Assembly: GCF_016802725.1 (NCBI RefSeq) | Contig: NC_052670.1 | Location: forward strand, 13,226,141-13,290,140 | DNA from: Solenopsis invicta | Lineage: Eukaryota > Arthropoda > Insecta > Hymenoptera > Formicidae | Reading direction: 5' to 3' | DNA length: 64,000 nt | Part shown: one piece after another, positions 32,661-45,264 of the stretch | Numbering within the stretch: the first letter of the stretch is position 1 | Layout: each line of letters opens with the position of its first letter | Position numbers and translations under genes: made by a program | Notes under the pieces: generated by a model | Databases searched by the model: none | What the model saw: only the letters and a program-made list of their open reading frames with translations | What the model was told of the DNA's origin: nothing

Positions 32661-34290
32661 GTAATAATATGTAATCATGTGTACATAAGAATGTGGACAT
32701 TTAGAATATGCGAATTTAGAAAGCTTTAAATCTAATACACAGTATGAATAAAAATATGTACGAAGAAGATACTTTGACTGTAACAAACGACAAAAAAAAT
32801 AATGATAAAATCTTAGATATGCATGATAAATTTTTGTCGCAACTGATATTTTGGACTGTGGTCCAAAATATCCGGACAAATATTCGTTTCTGCTGGTTTA
32901 TTGTTAATCACACAAACGTAAACATCAAACTTACACAATACTCAAGGTCGTTTATGAAGCTGAATATTAAGTAAAACTCGTTTTTTCCACGCAACAATAT
33001 TATTTATTATACTTTATTTATAAAACTTAAATCTCCTTATATATCTAAAGTATAAAATAATAAATATTAAAATATGAAAATATTATAAAATTATATATTA
33101 TATATAATTACACAAAATAATAAAATTGTATTTAACAAAAAGAGGAAAATGATGAGAATGAAGCATAACAGCTTGCGAGGAAAATGCGCAATAAATTTAT
33201 ATATTGTATAAGTTCAAAATTGAAATATTATTGATCTGCCAAAAATGGCTATAACTAATTAGATTAATACATTATATTATCAGAAAATTTCTATTTGCAT
33301 TATTTTTATTTCATTATAGCAGATAAATGTAATAAATGGTTTATTAATCCAGGAATATCTAGTTCCTTGCGGAAATATTCACCTGAGATGATTTTATTTT
33401 AATTTTTATTTATATTGTGCTCTTTAGATGACCATAATACTAATATTAAAATAAAAATATATTTAGAAATTTAAGAAATTGTCAAACTTTAAAGATCTTA
33501 ATTCTTGCTTATATATAGTATATAGTTTTGAGTGCTTGACACTGAGTGCTGATTTAATACTAATTTTTTTTCTGTGCACTTGATTATTTCCAGATTAAGA
33601 AATAGTGTAATTTTAGCAATATCATTTACAGAAAATTAAAGTTTTAAGAAAATAGTAATAGTTAAAAGTACATTACAAAGTTTTACTTTATGCACTCCAA
33701 CTGCGATCATAAAATTATAGTACTCAAAATTAATAAATCGCTATCGCAGACGAAGAAGAAATATCGCGCTCTAATAATCTCATCTTATCATCAGGTACGT
33801 TTGCGACCTTGTCTGTGAAAGTATCTGATATTATAATCATGCTCTATATTATTACAAAAAGTTTCCATTCTCCGCATCGGATTTAGCTCGACCACGCCAA
33901 TGAAGCTCGTTGGTAACAGAACGCCGCTCGACTATCAGCAGTATAATACAGTGATACATTATAATGTGAACAACAACGGCAAAATTGTTACGGGAGATGA
34001 TTCGGCATTTTTTTCAAAAAAAAATAAAAAGGTTTTTGCTCAAGGCGCAAAACGGCATAAAACGAACCTTCATGTCGCCAGTCACGTAGACTAAAGTGTC
34101 ACATAGTTGCTAAAGATGACTGCGTAATGGCGTGAATCGACGTATGTTGCTTGGAAGATTTCATCATGCGTCTGGGTCGCGCGAGAGACCCTTACGCCAG
34201 AAGCATTTTTTCATGAATTGAATCACGCCCAAGATATTTTTGTATATATGACTAATTCGCACTTCTCCCGATAATCTCTCTATGTCAAGT
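32661..34290. other. No gene recognised
   Basis: AT-rich to about 33.7 kb, then a moderately GC-richer patch (33720-34290) with short open frames and no recognised domain. Confidence 0.5.
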
Positions 34291-34293
34291 TTA

Positions 34294-34418
34294 ATCATAT
34301 CTATATCTCCCTATCCTCGAGTACTTTCTGATAATCAGTGTTTGAAGCGTAAGAATTTCGCCAATGAAAACATCGCTGTTATCAGAAAGTACTCGTGGGC
34401 AGAGAGATATAGATATGA
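34294..34418. mobile_element. Foldback MITE, about 125 bp
   Basis: TCATATCTATATCTCCCTAT and CGAGTACTTTCTGATAA on the left; TTATCAGAAAGTACTCG and CAGAGAGATATAGATATGA on the right, in complement. Confidence 0.78.
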
Positions 34419-34639
34419 CACTTCCTGAAGCTCTCACATGTATGTCTGTTATTCGTTTCCCTTTCCTTTTCAAGGTAGACTTTGACCGGACTCGTATTTA
34501 GCAAGTCATTCGTCACGGTTGTTCTTGCCGAATATCAGAATAGAACACAGAGTCAAACAGAATCACCATATATATGGATGCTTTAAGTGACAAAGTTATG
34601 GCGACGTTCTTATGATATTGTTATGGCTTTTATATTCTA

Positions 34640-34930
34640 CCTGGGACGTTATCTATTTCCTGTGGCGTGTCCTTCTTATGCCCGGCGATATAAAAGTTCG
34701 CAATGACAGTAATGGTCTGTGACGCAACAATGACGGGTTATTAACGGGATATACGGGAACAGAACGCGACGGCCAATGAAAAGCCTCGTTTCCGTGGAGG
34801 CTCGACCGACTTGGCTTCGTCACGTGCATGTGGGAGCCTCTGACCAGCCGTCTTCTGTACACCAGTAGAGAGCCAATGGAAAAGGAAAGTACGCTGGTGC
34901 ATGGTCGTTAGTTGATAAGATTAACCATTA
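34640..34930. promoter_or_regulatory. GC-richer island, possible conserved non-coding element
   Basis: A sharply GC-richer block including GCGACGGCCAATGAAAAGC, GTCACGTGCATG and GAGAGCCAATGG. Open frames exist but are short and have no domain. The CCAAT and CACGTG words recur as in the 32.4 kb island. Its role is inferred only from composition. Confidence 0.25.
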
Positions 34931-35103
34931 ATCTTACCTCATTGAATATTACGTTATATCACAGATAACGAAATTACATGCCTCTTATAATGGATACGTT
35001 CATATTGGATTCGCTGCGGAGACAAGTCTGCCTAATCGTACAATATATGGATTATACTTTTTTCCTGTTAATAATACAATGGATATTTAGCTCTATGATT
35101 AAT

Positions 35104-35227
35104 TTTGCACCAACATAACATCAATCTCAGCTTAACTTACATTCCATCTTTTTTTAGTTCTTTTTGTAGTAAAAATTAAAAAAAGATAGCAAATAAACTG
35201 AAATTAAAGTTAATTGATATTGATGGA
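35104..35227. mobile_element. MITE family M3, copy 3
   Basis: CAACATAACATCAATCTCAG and CTTAACTTACATTCCATC on the left pair with GCAAATAAACTGAAATTAAA and GTTAATTGATATTGATGG on the right. Confidence 0.6.
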
Positions 35228-37129
35228 CATATATATAAAAATGTATTGCTAACGATATTGTTGCACTGATTTTCTGAGATAACTTATAAAAAAATAAAGT
35301 TTCAGTTAGATTTCAATTTTGCACTAAAAAAATTTAGTAATAATCAAGTTTTGGTGAAATATTTTTAATTAAATAAAAGTATATAATTAAATATATATTT
35401 ATATAAATAATAATTATAACATTCACAGAAACTACACCTGCTAAGATTGGAGCAACTATCTAGATCACTTTCAAAAAATTATGATTCCCATAAGTCTTTT
35501 ATATGGATAGACAAAAAATGGCATTATTATTCTGTTGAGCTAACCTTAATCTCCAACGTTAGACTTTCAGATAAAGTCGAAGAGCTATAATAAGAACAAT
35601 ATTATATAAAAAGGATCGGTAAGAGAGAAGATTAAAGACTAAACTCCTTTACAGCACAAGATATTTACAAAATGGAGATTCAATTTTCTATGCAACTTAA
35701 AAGATCTTTTCTTGTCTAGAAATATTTGCAAAGGATGATCGTGATCTTTAAAGGCTTTAATGAGAGAGTTGATGTTGAAAGCCGTAGTCTATAAAAAAAT
35801 AAAAAAATTTGATCTATAAAAAGAAATAAAGAATTTGGAAGATAGCCAGCATCTTAAAACAGAATGGTTACCCAACACTTAACTAAGTAAATTATATATA
35901 GACATTCAGCGTTGATTAAAATGGATGGCATTTCTCCTTTTTAATTTTACGTTAATTTTATCGACACAAAGTTAAATTAAATATAAATTACAATAGTTGA
36001 CGAATTTCGAGTCATACTTTAAAAAGTCTCGAGCTATTAATTAATATGGCGTTTTTCTTTATCCTATGCATATGTTTATCAGGAGGAAAAGAAAGGATAT
36101 TAACGTTTTTATATTTTTCCACGATGCCAGAAAATTGTTAATAGGTAGGGTTGAGTTGTATTCTGCCTAAGTTTCTGTTCCACGTTTTCTGCGCCTTCAA
36201 TGTTAAAGCGTTGGATACGGATAAATACAGACAAAGGACCTTTCTCCTACGCACGGAAAGTTTCGAAGGATTTGCGTCAGCCCGTTTAGCGCCTTTCATC
36301 GAAGCCTCGCCCATGTTTCATTCTCTCTTTGATCACGTCCGTCGTCATATTTTTCGGTAAAAATGTAAACGAGATAACGTTGCACGAATAAATGATATAA
36401 TTAAAACATTAGCATTTATGTTTTGCAATCTCATATTTAAGTGACACATGAAACTAATTAAATAATCATCAAGTTGACAACTTAATAAGACGTTTATGTA
36501 ACGATAAATATAATTATGGCATAGGAATAACAGCTATTACATTTTACACAGTATACATACGAAAAAAGTGGCATATTATACAGAATGGTTCTGGAACTAC
36601 GCTGAATTATAACTCTTTTTAAAATCAAAACAGAAAAAAGTTCCCTCCTTTAAATTATTTTCTGAAATAAATTTCTGCAAATATACGTTTTCTTCTAAAA
36701 GCCATGTTTTAAGAAGAAATTAAACTAAAAAAAAGTATTATGATTCCATATGATTGATTTGAACGAAAATGCAGTTGTATCTTGCAAGTGCATTAGTTCA
36801 TTGTTTGAAATAATATATAATTCAGAAAAATTAGAATCATGTATACATTGGGCTCGGTACAGAGCTGGGTTATAGACGTTATAGTTCTTTTCTAAATCGA
36901 AAGATAAAAAAAAGTGATGAAACAAAATCTTTTACTGTTTAATATGATCTATCATTTTTTCAATTATATTTTATGAATACATAAAATATAATTGAAAAAA
37001 TACATTTATATGAGGGAGAATCAAAAACTGAACACAATTTTTTTTATATGTTAAATTGCTCGCAGTTATTTTTATTGCAATCATTGAATGTATTTTGCCT
37101 TTACTTTTTGACTTTTTTTTTTGTACACA
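35228..37129. other. No gene recognised
   Basis: AT-rich DNA with a GC-richer patch at about 36160-36360 that yields a 69-codon plus frame without features. Nothing else identifiable. Confidence 0.5.
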
Positions 37130-37467
37130 TACAGGGTGTCCATTTGAAAACTTTCCAACTCTTTCCATTACCTCAAAAAATAATTTTCTTTTATATCTCC
37201 TAAAATAGTGATTGAACAAAAAAATGTTTCCTACAAAAGTTATTTGTTTATTTATGTAGAATAAGATCCCGTAATAAAAAATATACATTTTTATTTTAAA
37301 AAACCAATTTGACCTTCAAATTACGTTGAAAACGCCCTCCAAATAAAAAATTGAGAGTGCCATTCTCTTTCCCCCTTGAAATCGTGGAAAAAGTGTTTTA
37401 ACTTTTTTTTGTATCTTTCATATTTTTCGAGATAATCAGCTGGAAAGTTTTCAAATGAACACCCTAT
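37130..37467. mobile_element. MITE with ACAGGGTGT ends, about 338 bp
   Basis: Left end ACAGGGTGTCCATTTGAAAA with CTTTCCA, right end TGGAAAGTTTTCAAATGAAC followed by ACCCTAT in complement: about 27 bp with one or two mismatches. Non-coding inside, although it produces two spurious minus-strand frames. Confidence 0.82.
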
Positions 37468-37672
37468 ATATGTACTCGTATAGTTATATAAAATATTATT
37501 ATATAAAAATAAAACTATAAAACAATCTGTTAAAGTAAAATCCACTCATGTGTAAAATTAACCGGAGGCTACGAGTATTACCTATTTGGAATATTGTGAT
37601 GCAATCCAACATGTGTCTTATCTTTTAAATATTCCTTCTATTCGTACTCGCAAACGTTATCTCGTATTATAC

Positions 37673-37812
37673 GGGACCGGTTTCAACAGTACTGATTAAC
37701 CCTAAGTTTAACTACGTCTCTGTCTCCAGCCATATCACAGGGGCAGACAAATTTTGCTAAATCTGAATTTACTGCAGTTAATCGACATTGATCAAACCGG
37801 TTCAACTAAACG
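37673..37812. mobile_element. Foldback MITE with ACCGGTTTCAACA ends
   Basis: GGGACCGGTTTCAACAGTAC and TGATTAACCC on the left; GTTAATCGACATTGATCAAA and CCGGTTCAACTAAAC on the right in inverse orientation. Less well matched than other copies. Confidence 0.5.
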
Positions 37813-39290
37813 GTGCAGCTTGCAAGTCTACAGTGATATTCCGATACTGAAGAAGCAGTCAGTGTGCGACTTAATGCGCAAAACTGGTCACTTATCTGTT
37901 TAAAAGCTCGTAATTATAAAATTTTATGGAATTTAATTTGCTTTATTAAATATCTTATACGATTAATGTCACCATGACACACGAATTGATAATATTCATC
38001 GATATTGCAAGTAAATTTTCTCTCCTTTTATTAGTTTATTAAATATAGGCACAAAAAAATTTATTATAGAACCAAGTAACGTTTAATTAGCTCAATTCAT
38101 TATGCTATTTTTCTTTTTGCAATAGAAATTAATATTTGTACAAAAATCAAGAATCTTATCTGAGAGTTATAAATACTCGACGTTTTGAATCTTAAGGGAA
38201 AATATCAAGAAGTCCCTAAAATAATTATTAATTAAAATTAAAAGAAATTATACTGTCAAAACACATTTTATTTATTTTTATCTTGGAGCTCAATTTGGAG
38301 GCTCGTCGAAAAATTTTTACACAAAATGGAATCCTCTTGTTTCAAGACAAGAAATCTCTTAAAGCTTCGCCTTTTATTCTATTCTGTGTAACCCTTTACT
38401 CACGAGAAGTACTTCATTGTGTTTATATGTCGACAGCGCTGTTTACAATTGCGAATCGAATGTTTAATTTGTAAGAATAACTGTGTTACTTTCTTTTAGC
38501 TACATGTGCTAAAGTATGCTTTTAATTTAATAATAAACTTGGATCTGGTAGCAAATGCATTTTACTTTTAATAATCAACTTTTAACAACGACAGGAAAAT
38601 TTGAACTAGCTACTGATACTTAGCTGATATAGCTATTGTCTTTGCGTGCGTGAAGGACGAATACTCGACTGGTCCGTAATGACCAAAGAACTGGAAAGGC
38701 TAATAAACTCGGGCAAGAGATCAAGGTCCAAATATAATATAAAGATGCGTCGATATTAATATCATACTTGATCCCCATCGCATGATTAAAGATGATCGTG
38801 ATTGAGGTACTACGCGATAAAATATAATGCGCAGACATCAGTGGCGATATCGACACAAGTTAGGAATTGATCGATTCATCGCTTGCATAAGCACGACCTT
38901 GAATCCGGGAGAATAATACACTAATGACGGACAGGAACATATAGAAGATTTTATGTAATAATGAATCGATACCTCCCCCATCTTCAGGCTAATCTCTTTA
39001 CCGTGGCTAATGAAAAGAACGTCAATTTTCGAAAAGAAAAATATATAAATAGCGTAACCGCGCGTTCGACCTTTCCAGTCACGCGCCACTGTATCGCGGA
39101 AATCGCAAACTAGTCGCTTACATTGGTGAACGGAATCGCTGCTGTTCTTTGCTACTATTCACGGGTAACTGTACATGATGTTTTCATGTTTATATACTAC
39201 ATACACATCATTAAAAGTAAGTGTAGATTTTTATTCAAGAAATATAGAATTTTAATTTCGGTGCGTAGAGATGTCTCGACAAGTATAAAA
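37813..39290. other. No gene recognised; GC-richer island at 38640-39130
   Basis: The island has short frames on both strands (for example 38620-38856 and 38838-39089 minus) with no domain or convincing splice structure. It may be regulatory. Confidence 0.4.
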
Positions 39291-39502
39291 ATATCATATA
39301 AATTAGGCAGATCCTTTTTTCTTCGAACACGTTCCCAAAATTATATCAAAGTATTTCATTGATTGACAAGGGAATACAATCAAATGTCTTCTTCCGATTT
39401 TATGAGTTTATTAAAATATAAAGAAAAATAAGAGACATATTTTGTTATAAATGCTGAATCGTATATTAAAAGAATAAAACACATCCCTTTGAAAAATATT
39501 TG

Positions 39503-39532
39503 TTTTTTTTTTTTTTTTTTTGTTTTTTTTTT
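39503..39532. repeat. Poly(T) tract
   Basis: About 30 bp of T broken by one G, in the left arm of the F1 element. Confidence 0.9.
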
Positions 39533-39558
39533 CAAAACGAATATCGTCGAAACTGTAA

Positions 39559-40165
39559 AGTCCTATGTCCGATGCTAGAAATCGGTCCTAGATCGCAGAC
39601 AGAGAGATAATTGACCAATCACATTTGAACAATTCGGCCAACTGATTAATGCGATTGGCCAATTCTCTATCCGAGGTCTCAGACTGATTTCCAACATCCT
39701 TGTTTCGAAATGCCTGAGTATATGTTGATTACATTGTGTATATTTAGAAGGCGAACGACTTTACATATCAGGTAAATAATACAAAAAAAAAAAAAAAAAA
39801 ATAAACGAGCTAAGTGATTTAAGATCAAGATATTCCATGTATTCCCGGGATATCTGTATTGCTATCAATGATCCGTTGGGCGGATCTTAGCGGGAATCGA
39901 GAAATTCACTCAAGTAACAGCCGTCACCTCGATAAGACACAAGATAATACGAAGCACTGCCAAAAAAAAGTTAAATCTAAAGCAATTAAAGAATTGAGAT
40001 CGAGTATCAGATTTAAAAAATTTAAGTTTTATAATCCCACTCTCCAGACGAATCATCAGATCATCATAAAATAAAACATGAGATTTTACCTCCTTTCTCG
40101 TCGATCATGGATCAGCGCCCGGGAATTACAGGCGAAGAAACGAACACTCATAGACATTAGGTTAA
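39559..40165. mobile_element. Nested insertion within the F1 left arm
   Basis: Comparison with copy 1 shows that GAAACTATAAGAGATAGAG is split here into GAAACTGTAA (ending 39558) and AGAGATAGAA (starting 40166). The inserted DNA ends GGTTAA next to host AGAG, and its ends show a weak inverted similarity (CCTATGTCCGATG against CCTAATGTCTATG in complement). TTAA at 40162-40165 against GTAA on the left hints at a piggyBac-like event. The insert is GC-richer and carries a poly(A) run at 39783-39801. No transposase recognised. Confidence 0.55.
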
Positions 40166-40600
40166 AGAGATAGAAAAAAATGTTCTAAATGAAAGTTAAA
40201 TAGTTTTAAGAGTACTTTATAACAGTAAAAAAAATTAAAAAAAATTTTTTTTATTACTGTATAAATTACTGTCAAAAAATTTGTTATTACTGTTTTTTAT
40301 TACTTACTATATAAATTACTATTAAAAACTGTTTAACTGTAATTTAAAAAATTAAAAAACTATTACTGTTAAAGTACTCTTAAAACCATACAGCTTTCAT
40401 TTAGAACATTTCTTCTATTTGTTACAGTTTCAATGATATTCGCCTCGAAAGAAAAAAACCGATGTTTTTCCAAGAGATGTTTTACTCTGTTAACGTGTGA
40501 TTTCGCACTTAAAAAAAATATGTGTCTTTTATTTTTGTACGTTTGTAACAAAGCTCATTAAAATTGGAGAGTTTGCTTGATTGTGCTTCCTTGTAAGTAT

Positions 40601-41412
40601 AATTCCTCACATTTTTGACTTTAGGCTACATTTACAATTATTTGTAATAGTATTTATAAAAATTATTTATGATTTAGCCTTTGGACGTTTTAGAAGAATT
40701 GTTAAGTACATTTTTATTTGATAATTATTTTTCTTACAGATAATAATCAATAATATTTTAATCAATAATTAACAGACTAAATACTAACTATACTTAATTA
40801 ATCATTAGAATACTTAATACCAAAACCGATAATATTTTAATTAATAATTAATAAAATAATTTTTTTGTATTAAAGAAAAAAGTTCTAAAAAAAAACTTTT
40901 AGTACGTTTTCCAATTTTTCGTTTCCTTAAATTTTAATAATTTATTTCCAGAATGGATGGAATAAGTATTTAAGAAGAAGAAATAATTTTTCTCGAATAG
41001 TTTCAAAACTTAAACTTCAACATGCAACGTCATCATTTTAGTACTTTTTTTTTTAGCAAAATAACGCAAACTTATGCAGACTTTTAAAAATAAGTGGCAT
41101 ATTTATGGTACCTTGAGAATATAAAGAATTAAAATACATATTTATAAGTAAAAATCTTGTATTCATTTTATTTCATTTTTGAATATGAAAGCAACACAAC
41201 GTAAGATATTTTAAAACAGTTTGATATGGAATAAACTTATACGTTTTAAGAAAATAAGCTACATACTAAAATTTGAGATTAAATTTCTTGATTATAAATT
41301 TATTTCCAAACTAAAATCAATTTTACTTGACAATGTTTTTCTTACACTATTTTTCTTGAATGAAAATTAAGTAATTTACATTTGATTTATTTATAAGATA
41401 AATTTAGAACTA
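40601..41412. other. AT-rich region, nothing recognised
   Basis: No open frame with features and no clear inverted repeat. Confidence 0.6.
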
Positions 41413-41506
41413 CCCCAGTGAGAAATGACAGGTTGAAAAGATGTCAAATCAACGTTTATAAAAGACGTCTATTTGACGTCTTTTCAACCTGCATTTCTCA
41501 CTGGGA
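41413..41506. mobile_element. Short foldback MITE, 94 bp
   Basis: CCCAGTGAGAAATGACAGGT and TGAAAAGATGTCAAAT pair with ATTTGACGTCTTTTCAACCT and GCATTTCTCACTGGG. Confidence 0.8.
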
Positions 41507-41739
41507 CCCAATCAGCAGACAATCTCTTTAAATATTTATTCTTCATTGTAACGTTTTTTAAATATTTTAAAAAACATTTGAAAAATATTGTTTCCTGATT
41601 GGGTAAGATCGAGAGTACCGGTGAATTAAGCCACTTTTGAAAATCGTCATTATAAACAATTGTTTGCTCCGAGTGTACCTGCATGTACGAGTATACTTAT
41701 GTATGAACAAGAACAACATATTTGACTCATCAGCATAAA

Positions 41740-42290
41740 AGTTATTGATGTATCGCGCGACGATAATCAGTAATCAGCTACGCACGCTCGTGCGAGCTAC
41801 ACCACATGTAACATTATTTGCGAATTATCGTCCGAAGGTCATCGTCATATTCACTCTGTCTTCGCTACTCATTCTCCGTTTCGCTCACGTAACGTATCGT
41901 CACGTGGAGGCTCGTCTGGAGGCACGACCAATCGCGTCGTAGAAAGGCGAAACGGCGCCAGCAGAGACGGCCTCGTCGTCATTATACTTATCGTTTCTTC
42001 GAAGCTATAATGACCGGTTAGAGTTAGGTTGGGAAGTTCTCGGAAGGCGAAGAGAGACTTGCGTGCTCGGTCTCCGACGGGAGAATTTCTTGCGGAATTT
42101 CGTCCTCCTCATGACAGAGCGAACACGCCTCCGACATTTGGATGAACAGTGACGTCATCACCATCGTACGTGAATGTTCGATTAGGGCGTATGAGAAGCG
42201 CGTTTCTTCGTACGACTGCCTCAGTTTTCGCGGAAGATATCTCGTATGATCTTGCAAATCCAGATCACATTGCACATGTAAATTGCGTTT
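41740..42290. promoter_or_regulatory. CpG-richer island with a TGACGTCA site
   Basis: A 550 bp block of much higher CpG content than its flanks. Contains the palindromic CRE-type site GTGACGTCATCAC (about 42149-42161) and TCACGTGGAGG. An 83-codon minus frame (42024-42275) crosses it and includes MSEACSLCHEEDEI; it matches nothing I recognise. A promoter, an enhancer or a short unrecognised exon are all possible. Confidence 0.3.
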
Positions 42291-44304
42291 GATTTTGAAA
42301 TTGTGCGAAATATATGTCGCACAAAAATCCTTAGGACCATATTCAGAATTGTATTACTTCGTGTGATCTAGTGGAAGAAATTAAGACTTCTTCTTCTTCT
42401 TTGTTTTCAAGGAAATAAAATTAGAATGCGTGTGAATGGAACAAAGATAAGCATCGGGTATAAAATAAATTTTTGCACTTTTTACCTAGATAAAAAGAAA
42501 ATTAGAATAAATTTGAAAAACTCGCGAGCACGTCCGAAAACATTTTGAAAAGGAGGTCCTAGGAAACGCATCTATAATAAATCTTACGTATTGTAAAACC
42601 TGTTATAAAAGAGGAACTTAATTGACATATTGTTATTATTATTTAATGCACGTATAAAATGTGCACAAATTGATTTTTTATTCTTTTCGAAACATAATTC
42701 TAGTTTTTAAATTGCCATTTGATAACTGGCATTAAATAACAGATTATGAACAAATTATAGAATATGAATATTCTTAATTATAAATAATATAAATAATATT
42801 AATTATGCCGATAAGCGTAGGGTTCCTACGACAATTTCAGCGATTCGCGCAGTTATAAATCTACGCATCTTAGAATCTGTACAAACAATTGTGAACTGAA
42901 GAATTGATTCTACATTCAAAATTAAAATGGAAAGGTCGGAATGTTACTTCTAGCTCGTTGACCCCATCGCTTTCTATCAAGAGACATCAACGTACAGCCG
43001 CTACGTCGCCAGGATCATAAATTTTTATTATCAAACAAAATCGCCAATAGATTGTGTCGTTAAAGATCGTTTATGTTTTGTGATACGCGCCTTAATAGAT
43101 ATTTAATATTCTATCCCGCAATCGCCAATAATCTCGCAAAGTTATGATCGCATGTATCTGTTATTAATTTAATTAACGTTGCGATATACGTGCGTGCAGT
43201 TTTATAACTCGATTTCGATTCTATGGACTTTCTCGAATAATTCAAGAATGGTGTCAGTTCAGGTGTCTTTTAGATTCTGAGTTCATTCGTTGATTATCTT
43301 TAAGATACGTTGCTAAAAGAACTTGCATGAAATTCTCATATTTCTTAATTGCTGTTTACAGTGAACATAATAGAGCAAACATGTGTCTTTTTATTGTTTC
43401 TTCAAGGCTTTTAATTATTCTAATTATCGCTTGACTTTTCTTGAATATGTAAAGGTTATAAACTTCGAAGGAAAGATAAGGAGAAGAAAGCGATGATAAT
43501 TTCTATCTTTATCTGCGCGACTGAAAAGTTTTTAATATTAAGGATATACACTACAAAATTTGATTAGTTGGAATCTCTTGAAATGAATAGATTTTTGCAT
43601 TTGAGATGTTGGAAAACATAATGCCTTTACACCCGGCAAAATAGGATAGTACAGGCAGAGTTTAAATAACGTCATCGCAATTATTTAAATCACTATGCAG
43701 CGAATATGACATAGCGTTTTTCCTATGTGTTTTTTTTTCTATTACTTATCGATTACTAAAACGATGGATTTTTAATCGAATTTCAATTACTGTTTCTTTG
43801 TAATCGTCATTCTAAATGGGAAGAAATGGAAGGCAAGAAATTGAGCAAACTAGCATAAAGTAACAAATTATAATTAACTTTTTGGTGAAATTTCGATTCT
43901 CTTATAAAGATCTAATTGCGTATTGATTACAATTTTACGTTGCAAGTACCTTGTTCATCGTTCGTCTTTTCGCAACATCTACGTAAGATAAATATCTCTT
44001 ACGTAATGTTTGACAACAATGTTTTCGGAGTACATTTGTCTCGAACATTGAAACCAAGTCCACATGACGCCGATACTTTGCACTTCGATACGAGATGTTA
44101 TCTTTGAGACGATCTTTGATATATTTCGTCATTATAAATTTACTTCCGAGTATTTCACAAGTGATAAGCATCATATCTCTCAGACAATATGCAAACATTC
44201 TGTATTATATGACGCGATATTACTGTCCTTTTTTTAGAATTTAATAATTGTGAAATTTTCAAAAATAGATTACATATGGATTTATTAAATCGGAATAAAA
44301 CAAA

Positions 44305-44447
44305 ATCATTCTATTAATTGTTCTATAATTATTACACATATTAGTACTTTACACACACATTATTATACATATATTACTATTATTATTATTATTATTATTT
44401 TATATGTGTATAAGACAAGTTATAGAACAATTAACAAAATAATTATT
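44305..44447. mobile_element. Foldback element around an (ATT)n core
   Basis: CTATTAATTGTTCTATAATT on the left; its counterpart AGTTATAGAACAATTAACAA on the right, with (ATT)n at 44377-44399 at the centre. Confidence 0.55.
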
Positions 44448-44480
44448 TTTTTGTCAATCAAATATATATGTGTGTGTATA

Positions 44481-44570
44481 TGATAATTATGGCGCAAAAA
44501 TTGCACGTGTGTTGCATCAAAGATCCGGATTCAAATTCACTCAGAACATAGATTTTTAATTGATAATATT
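44481..44570 (+). repeat. Candidate tRNA-derived SINE, copy 2
   Basis: TATGGCGCAAAAATTG then ATCCGGATTCAAATTCACTC, the same A-box-like and B-box-like order as at 8800-8895, with diverged spacer. Confidence 0.33.
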
Positions 44571-45082
44571 TTGCTACTGAATTGATATTTTGTATATTTC
44601 GATATTAATTATATATACGTAATGTACAAATAGATTCCATACAGAAACAGAAATAATTTCTTATAAAATAATAAAAATATCATTGCGTATATGTATAAAA
44701 TCTCAACATCAAAAGGGCCCGATTCGTAGTACCATTTTTATCACTTGCCATATCACCAAGCCTAAGTGCGTGAAATGTCTCGGCTGAGATAAGAAATTCT
44801 GTGCAATAAAAGAATAATTTATCGTTACATGAAATATTCAGTCATATTCAAATATATACATTATATTATAGTAATAAAAAGAAATAACTTTTATAGAACT
44901 TTTTCTAGAAGAAAAACAATAACTTTATACGATCTCTCGTAAAATAATTACATATTTTACAAATTACGTACACAAACATTCATTATTGTTATATTATATT
45001 ATAATAATATATCAGATAATTTTAATTATCACTTTCGAAGACCTTCGAAAAAAAAAAATGAATTAAAACTCGACGCACGCGA

Positions 45083-45264
45083 TTATTTCCCCATTCGTTG
45101 GATAGACCATTCTTGCTGGCACAGTGGACAACGATTGTTTTGTTTGACCCAAAGTGACATGCAGCAATAATGGAACGAGTGATTGCACTCGCCCCAAACG
45201 ACCACGCAGTCTTGTCGACCGTAAACTTCCTTCTTACTTTCCGCCTGACACCGTAGGCAAGCAT
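45083..45264 (-). CDS. Roc2: Rbx2/Roc2 (RNF7), last coding exon
   Basis: RING-H2 subunit of Cullin-5-type ubiquitin ligases; it binds the cullin and recruits the E2. The exon opens with two bases (AT) after a TTTTCAG acceptor at 45265-45271, then encodes ACLRCQAESKKEVYGRQDCV, VVWGECNHSFHYCCMSLWVK, QNNRCPLCQQEWSIQRMGK and TAA. The zinc-binding Cys/His positions of the second half of the RING-H2 domain are intact, and CCMSLWVKQNNRCPLCQQEW is nearly identical to animal RNF7. The AT requires a preceding G, giving the MD of the conserved VQVMDAC segment. The upstream part (about 50 residues with the KKWNAVAMWSWD motif) is not recognised in the window, so this is the 3' end of the gene only. The overlapping minus ATG frame at 45022-45264 is a shifted shadow. 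Confidence 0.93.

Larger units (their letters stand above)
39360..40600. mobile_element. Long foldback element family F1, copy 2, interrupted
   Basis: Left arm 39360-39558 plus 40166-40225, right arm about 40360-40600. It shares AGTACTTTATAACAGTAA, AAAATGTTCTAAATGAAAGT and the segment around ATCGTCGAAACTGTAA with copy 1 at 6740-7325. The left arm is split by about 607 bp of foreign DNA (39559-40165). Confidence 0.68.
42291..45082. other. No gene recognised; contains a hairpin and a SINE-like repeat
   Basis: Mixed AT-rich DNA. Frames such as 43935-44198 minus have no domain. This is the downstream flank of the Roc2 exon. Confidence 0.5.

Noticed and set aside
36971..37288. A 105-codon minus frame
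   Set aside because: It overlaps the end of a MITE with clear inverted termini; no domain.
45022..45264. An 80-codon minus frame beginning at an ATG over the Roc2 exon
   Set aside because: It is a shifted frame; the correct frame of the same DNA gives the Roc2 RING-H2 sequence and its stop at 45083.
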